Shown here: piece by piece, positions 62,589 to 64,000 of the stretch
Numbering within the stretch: the first letter of the stretch is position 1
How the letters are laid out: every line of letters begins with the position of its first letter
NCBI RefSeq assembly: GCF_019237635.1
Contig: NZ_JAFAGS010000184.1
Span: forward strand, 1-64,000
DNA length: 64,000 bases
DNA from: Pluralibacter sp.
GTDB taxonomy: Bacteria; Pseudomonadota; Gammaproteobacteria; Enterobacterales; Enterobacteriaceae
Direction: 5' to 3'
Translations under genes and position numbers: made by a program
Notes under the pieces: generated by a model
Databases searched by the model: none
Told to the model about the DNA's origin: nothing
What the model saw: the letters and a program-made list of their open reading frames with translations, nothing else

Positions 62589-62922
62589 CTCCACAACACC
62601 CTTTCAGACCTTATGAAATAAGGATGTACGGCAAATGATCACTTTGCCTGAGGGTTTAAAACCGTACAAAATTACAACAATCACGCGAAGAATCTGATTT
62701 TTAATTTTTATCGAAATATGAGGGCCCGTTCACTACCGGGTAAGTGGAATGGCCATGATCGGATTCAACGTCAGATTTTTGCTTTTTCACTTAAATGAGG
62801 CTTATCTATTTTCGCCAAAAGATAGCCTATAGTTGTAATGATGAGTGGCCGTTCACGAGGCAATGCAGCGTGGCGGCAGAGGTACCATGGGGTAACTTAC
62901 GCGTATAGAGAGACAGACTATC

Positions 62923-63600
62923 ATGTCAAATTTTTATGTCCGCGGAGTGCTGGCCAACCTGATAACGCTGTTAATTTTTCTTGCATGCATATTCATTCCT
63001 GCGGGGACCCTGGATTACTGGCAGGCATGGGTCTTTGTGATTGTGTTTGAGATAAGCTCGCAGGCGTTGGGTATTTATTTTCTGATGCATGACCGAAAGC
63101 TGCTCGAGCGTCGTATACATTTTGGTCCTCGGGCGGAACAGCGTCCGGCGCAGAAATTTATCTCATCGCTGTTCATTCTTGGCTTTGTCGGGTTCGTCGT
63201 ACTTCCTGCGCTCGACCATCGTTTTAGCTGGTCACCAGTGGCACCCATTGTCTCCATTCTCGCAGAGATATTTATCATCATATCCTTCCTGTTGTTCTTC
63301 TCGGTGATGAAATCGAATACCTTTGCGGCTTCTACCATTCAGGTGGAGGAAGGGCAGACCGTTGTGTCAAACGGCCTGTATGCGTACATCCGACACCCGA
63401 TGTATTCAGGTGCATTGCTACTTCTTGCGGCGATGCCGCTTGCACTCGGTTCCTGGTGGAGTATTTTCCTGCTCGTGCCATTCTTCCCGGTACTCGCCTG
63501 GCGCATCTTTGATGAGGAAGACTTTCTCAAAGAGAAGTTGCCTGGTTATAGCGACTATATGCAGAAGGTGAAATATCGCCTTGTTCCCCACGTCTGGTAA
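62923..63600 (+). CDS. Isoprenylcysteine carboxyl methyltransferase (ICMT/PEMT) family membrane protein
   Basis: This 225-aa protein has about five hydrophobic segments and the ICMT/PEMT signature: VVSNGLYAYIRHPMYSGALL (about residues 150-169) and a C-terminal RIFDEEDFLKEKLPGYSDYM with YRLVPHVW. Such proteins methylate lipids or other small substrates at the membrane using S-adenosylmethionine; bacterial substrates are mostly unknown. The start at 62923 (MSNFYVRGVLANL) follows AGAGAGA. It is divergent from the T6SS operon across the long A+T-rich region and is followed by a terminator; a functional link to the T6SS is not implied. Confidence 0.85.
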   Translation: MSNFYVRGVLANLITLLIFLACIFIPAGTLDYWQAWVFVIVFEISSQALGIYFLMHDRKLLERRIHFGPRAEQRPAQKFISSLFILGFVGFVVLPALDHRFSWSPVAPIVSILAEIFIIISFLLFFSVMKSNTFAASTIQVEEGQTVVSNGLYAYIRHPMYSGALLLLAAMPLALGSWWSIFLLVPFFPVLAWRIFDEEDFLKEKLPGYSDYMQKVKYRLVPHVW

Positions 63601-63711
63601 GGCATTCTTGCGCTCTGAGTACATCTGCCACTACAGATAGTCTACAACCTGATAAGACTGGAAATGAGCCCGATAGCACGGAAACCTGGGTAGCGCCGCT
63701 GCGGATAAGTT

Positions 63712-63731
63712 CGCCCACAAGGCGTTTTTTT
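63712..63731 (+). terminator. Terminator after the methyltransferase-family gene
   Basis: CGCC (63712-63715) pairs with GGCG (63721-63724) around CACAA, followed by TTTTTTT. The stem is short, but the T-run is strong. Confidence 0.65.
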
Positions 63732-63796
63732 GCTTTTTAAACGCAGGTGCCTCCACTACTCCAGCAGCTTAAACTGACTTAATAAGCATTGAACAG

Positions 63797-63819
63797 AGTG
63801 CAGCATTAAGTGCTGCACT
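63797..63819. terminator. Hairpin downstream of the partial proline-rich gene
   Basis: AGTGCAGCA (63797-63805) pairs with TGCTGCACT (63811-63819) around TTAAG. It lies just 3' of the minus-strand gene's stop, without a clear T-run. Confidence 0.55.
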
Positions 63820-63824
63820 TGAGG

Positions 63825-64000
63825 TTACAACTTGGTCTGACTGAATTTTTCACGTGGAATATGATTCACGGAAGGCGGCGGCGGCGGCGGTGGCGGCGGC
63901 AATGGAATACCGTTTGCGTCCAGTTTCAAGGTAACAGGTACTCTGTTCGCCTTCTCCGCTTCTGCCGCCTTTTGTTTCTCTTTCTCCGCAGCTTCTGCAT
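63825..64000 (-). CDS. Partial CDS, C-terminal end of a proline-rich protein
   Basis: Only the last 58 codons lie in the window. Reading towards the stop: a Glu/Lys/Ala-rich helical stretch (AEAAEKEKQKAAEAEKANRV), then PVTLKLDANGIPL, a run of nine prolines, and SVNHIPREKFSQTKL. The proline run is encoded by nine CCN codons (63873-63899). The helical charged region and Pro tract recall tail ends of envelope or TonB/TolA-like proteins, but no family can be assigned from the fragment. Confidence 0.7.
   Translation of the reverse strand, partial: AEAAEKEKQKAAEAEKANRVPVTLKLDANGIPLPPPPPPPPPSVNHIPREKFSQTKL

Larger units (their letters stand above)
62265..62922. other. Long A+T-rich T6SS upstream region
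   Basis: About 650 bp with no credible gene, between tssB and the plus-strand methyltransferase gene. It holds the T6SS promoter, a near-perfect inverted repeat (62434-62475) and a terminator-like stem (62564-62588). Its low G+C is typical of H-NS-silenced control regions. Confidence 0.65.

Noticed and set aside
62923..63600. Methyltransferase-family gene as a T6SS effector or regulator
   Set aside because: It is divergent, separated by a long control region and has its own terminator; nothing in the sequence ties it to secretion.

Overview
The window is chromosomal DNA of a member of the Enterobacteriaceae, most likely from the Klebsiella/Raoultella/Enterobacter/Kosakonia group. The inference rests on E. 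coli K-12-like gene order (sprT-endA-rsmE-gshB-yqgE-ruvX-yggR-yggS-yggT-yggU-rdgB-hemW-ansB ... yggN-yggL-trmB-mutY-yggX-mltC-nupG ... speC-tRNA-Phe) with near-E. coli protein sequences, interrupted by accessory blocks.

Layout. 1-358: intergenic DNA with a run of perfect hairpins and a strong terminator. 359-4462: sprT, endA, rsmE, gshB, yqgE, ruvX on the plus strand. 4505-5158: a CsgD-like LuxR regulator on the minus strand. 5568-9996: yggR divergent from yggS-yggT-yggU-rdgB-hemW; a 125-bp repeat element sits between rdgB and hemW and has moved the hemW start codon. 10044-14402: ansB divergent from a three-gene TRAP transporter with two palindromes between them. 14444-20386: yggN, yggL-trmB, mutY-yggX-mltC, nupG. 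20427-28475: an accessory citrate-fermentation cluster (2-hydroxycarboxylate transporter, citD, citE, citF, citX, citG, and a divergent CitA/CitB-type two-component system) between nupG and speC; citC and oxaloacetate decarboxylase genes are absent. 28511-30646: speC. 31228-31303: tRNA-Phe (GAA), followed by a truncated tyrosine-recombinase gene.

32126-62264 is a complete type VI secretion system (T6SS) on the minus strand. In transcription order: tssB, tssC, tssK, tssL, an OmpA-domain protein, hcp (tssD), clpV (tssH), a cargo cassette (HExxH metallopeptidase-like protein, lipoprotein, small membrane protein), vgrG (tssI), a class-3 lipase effector, tandem lipoprotein immunity genes plus a deleted third copy, PAAR, a membrane protein coupled to tssM, tssM, tssA, tssF, tssG, tssJ, tssE, a small secreted Cys-containing protein, a membrane-anchored GIY-YIG-type protein, and a TagA/VasL-like protein. 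All 13 core components are present. The effector, immunity and cargo genes look more A+T-rich than the core genes, as expected for exchanged cargo.

62265-62922 is a long A+T-rich T6SS upstream region with a strong inverted repeat. A plus-strand isoprenylcysteine methyltransferase-family gene follows, and the window ends in the 3' part of a proline-rich minus-strand CDS.

The most notable points are the repeat insertion that rewires rdgB-hemW translation, the immunity-gene array with an internally deleted remnant, the HExxH cargo cassette next to clpV, the GIY-YIG/secreted-protein pair inside the T6SS operon, and the in-phase direct repeats in the citrate promoter. All functional calls come from reading the sequence and remembered family features; no database search was run.
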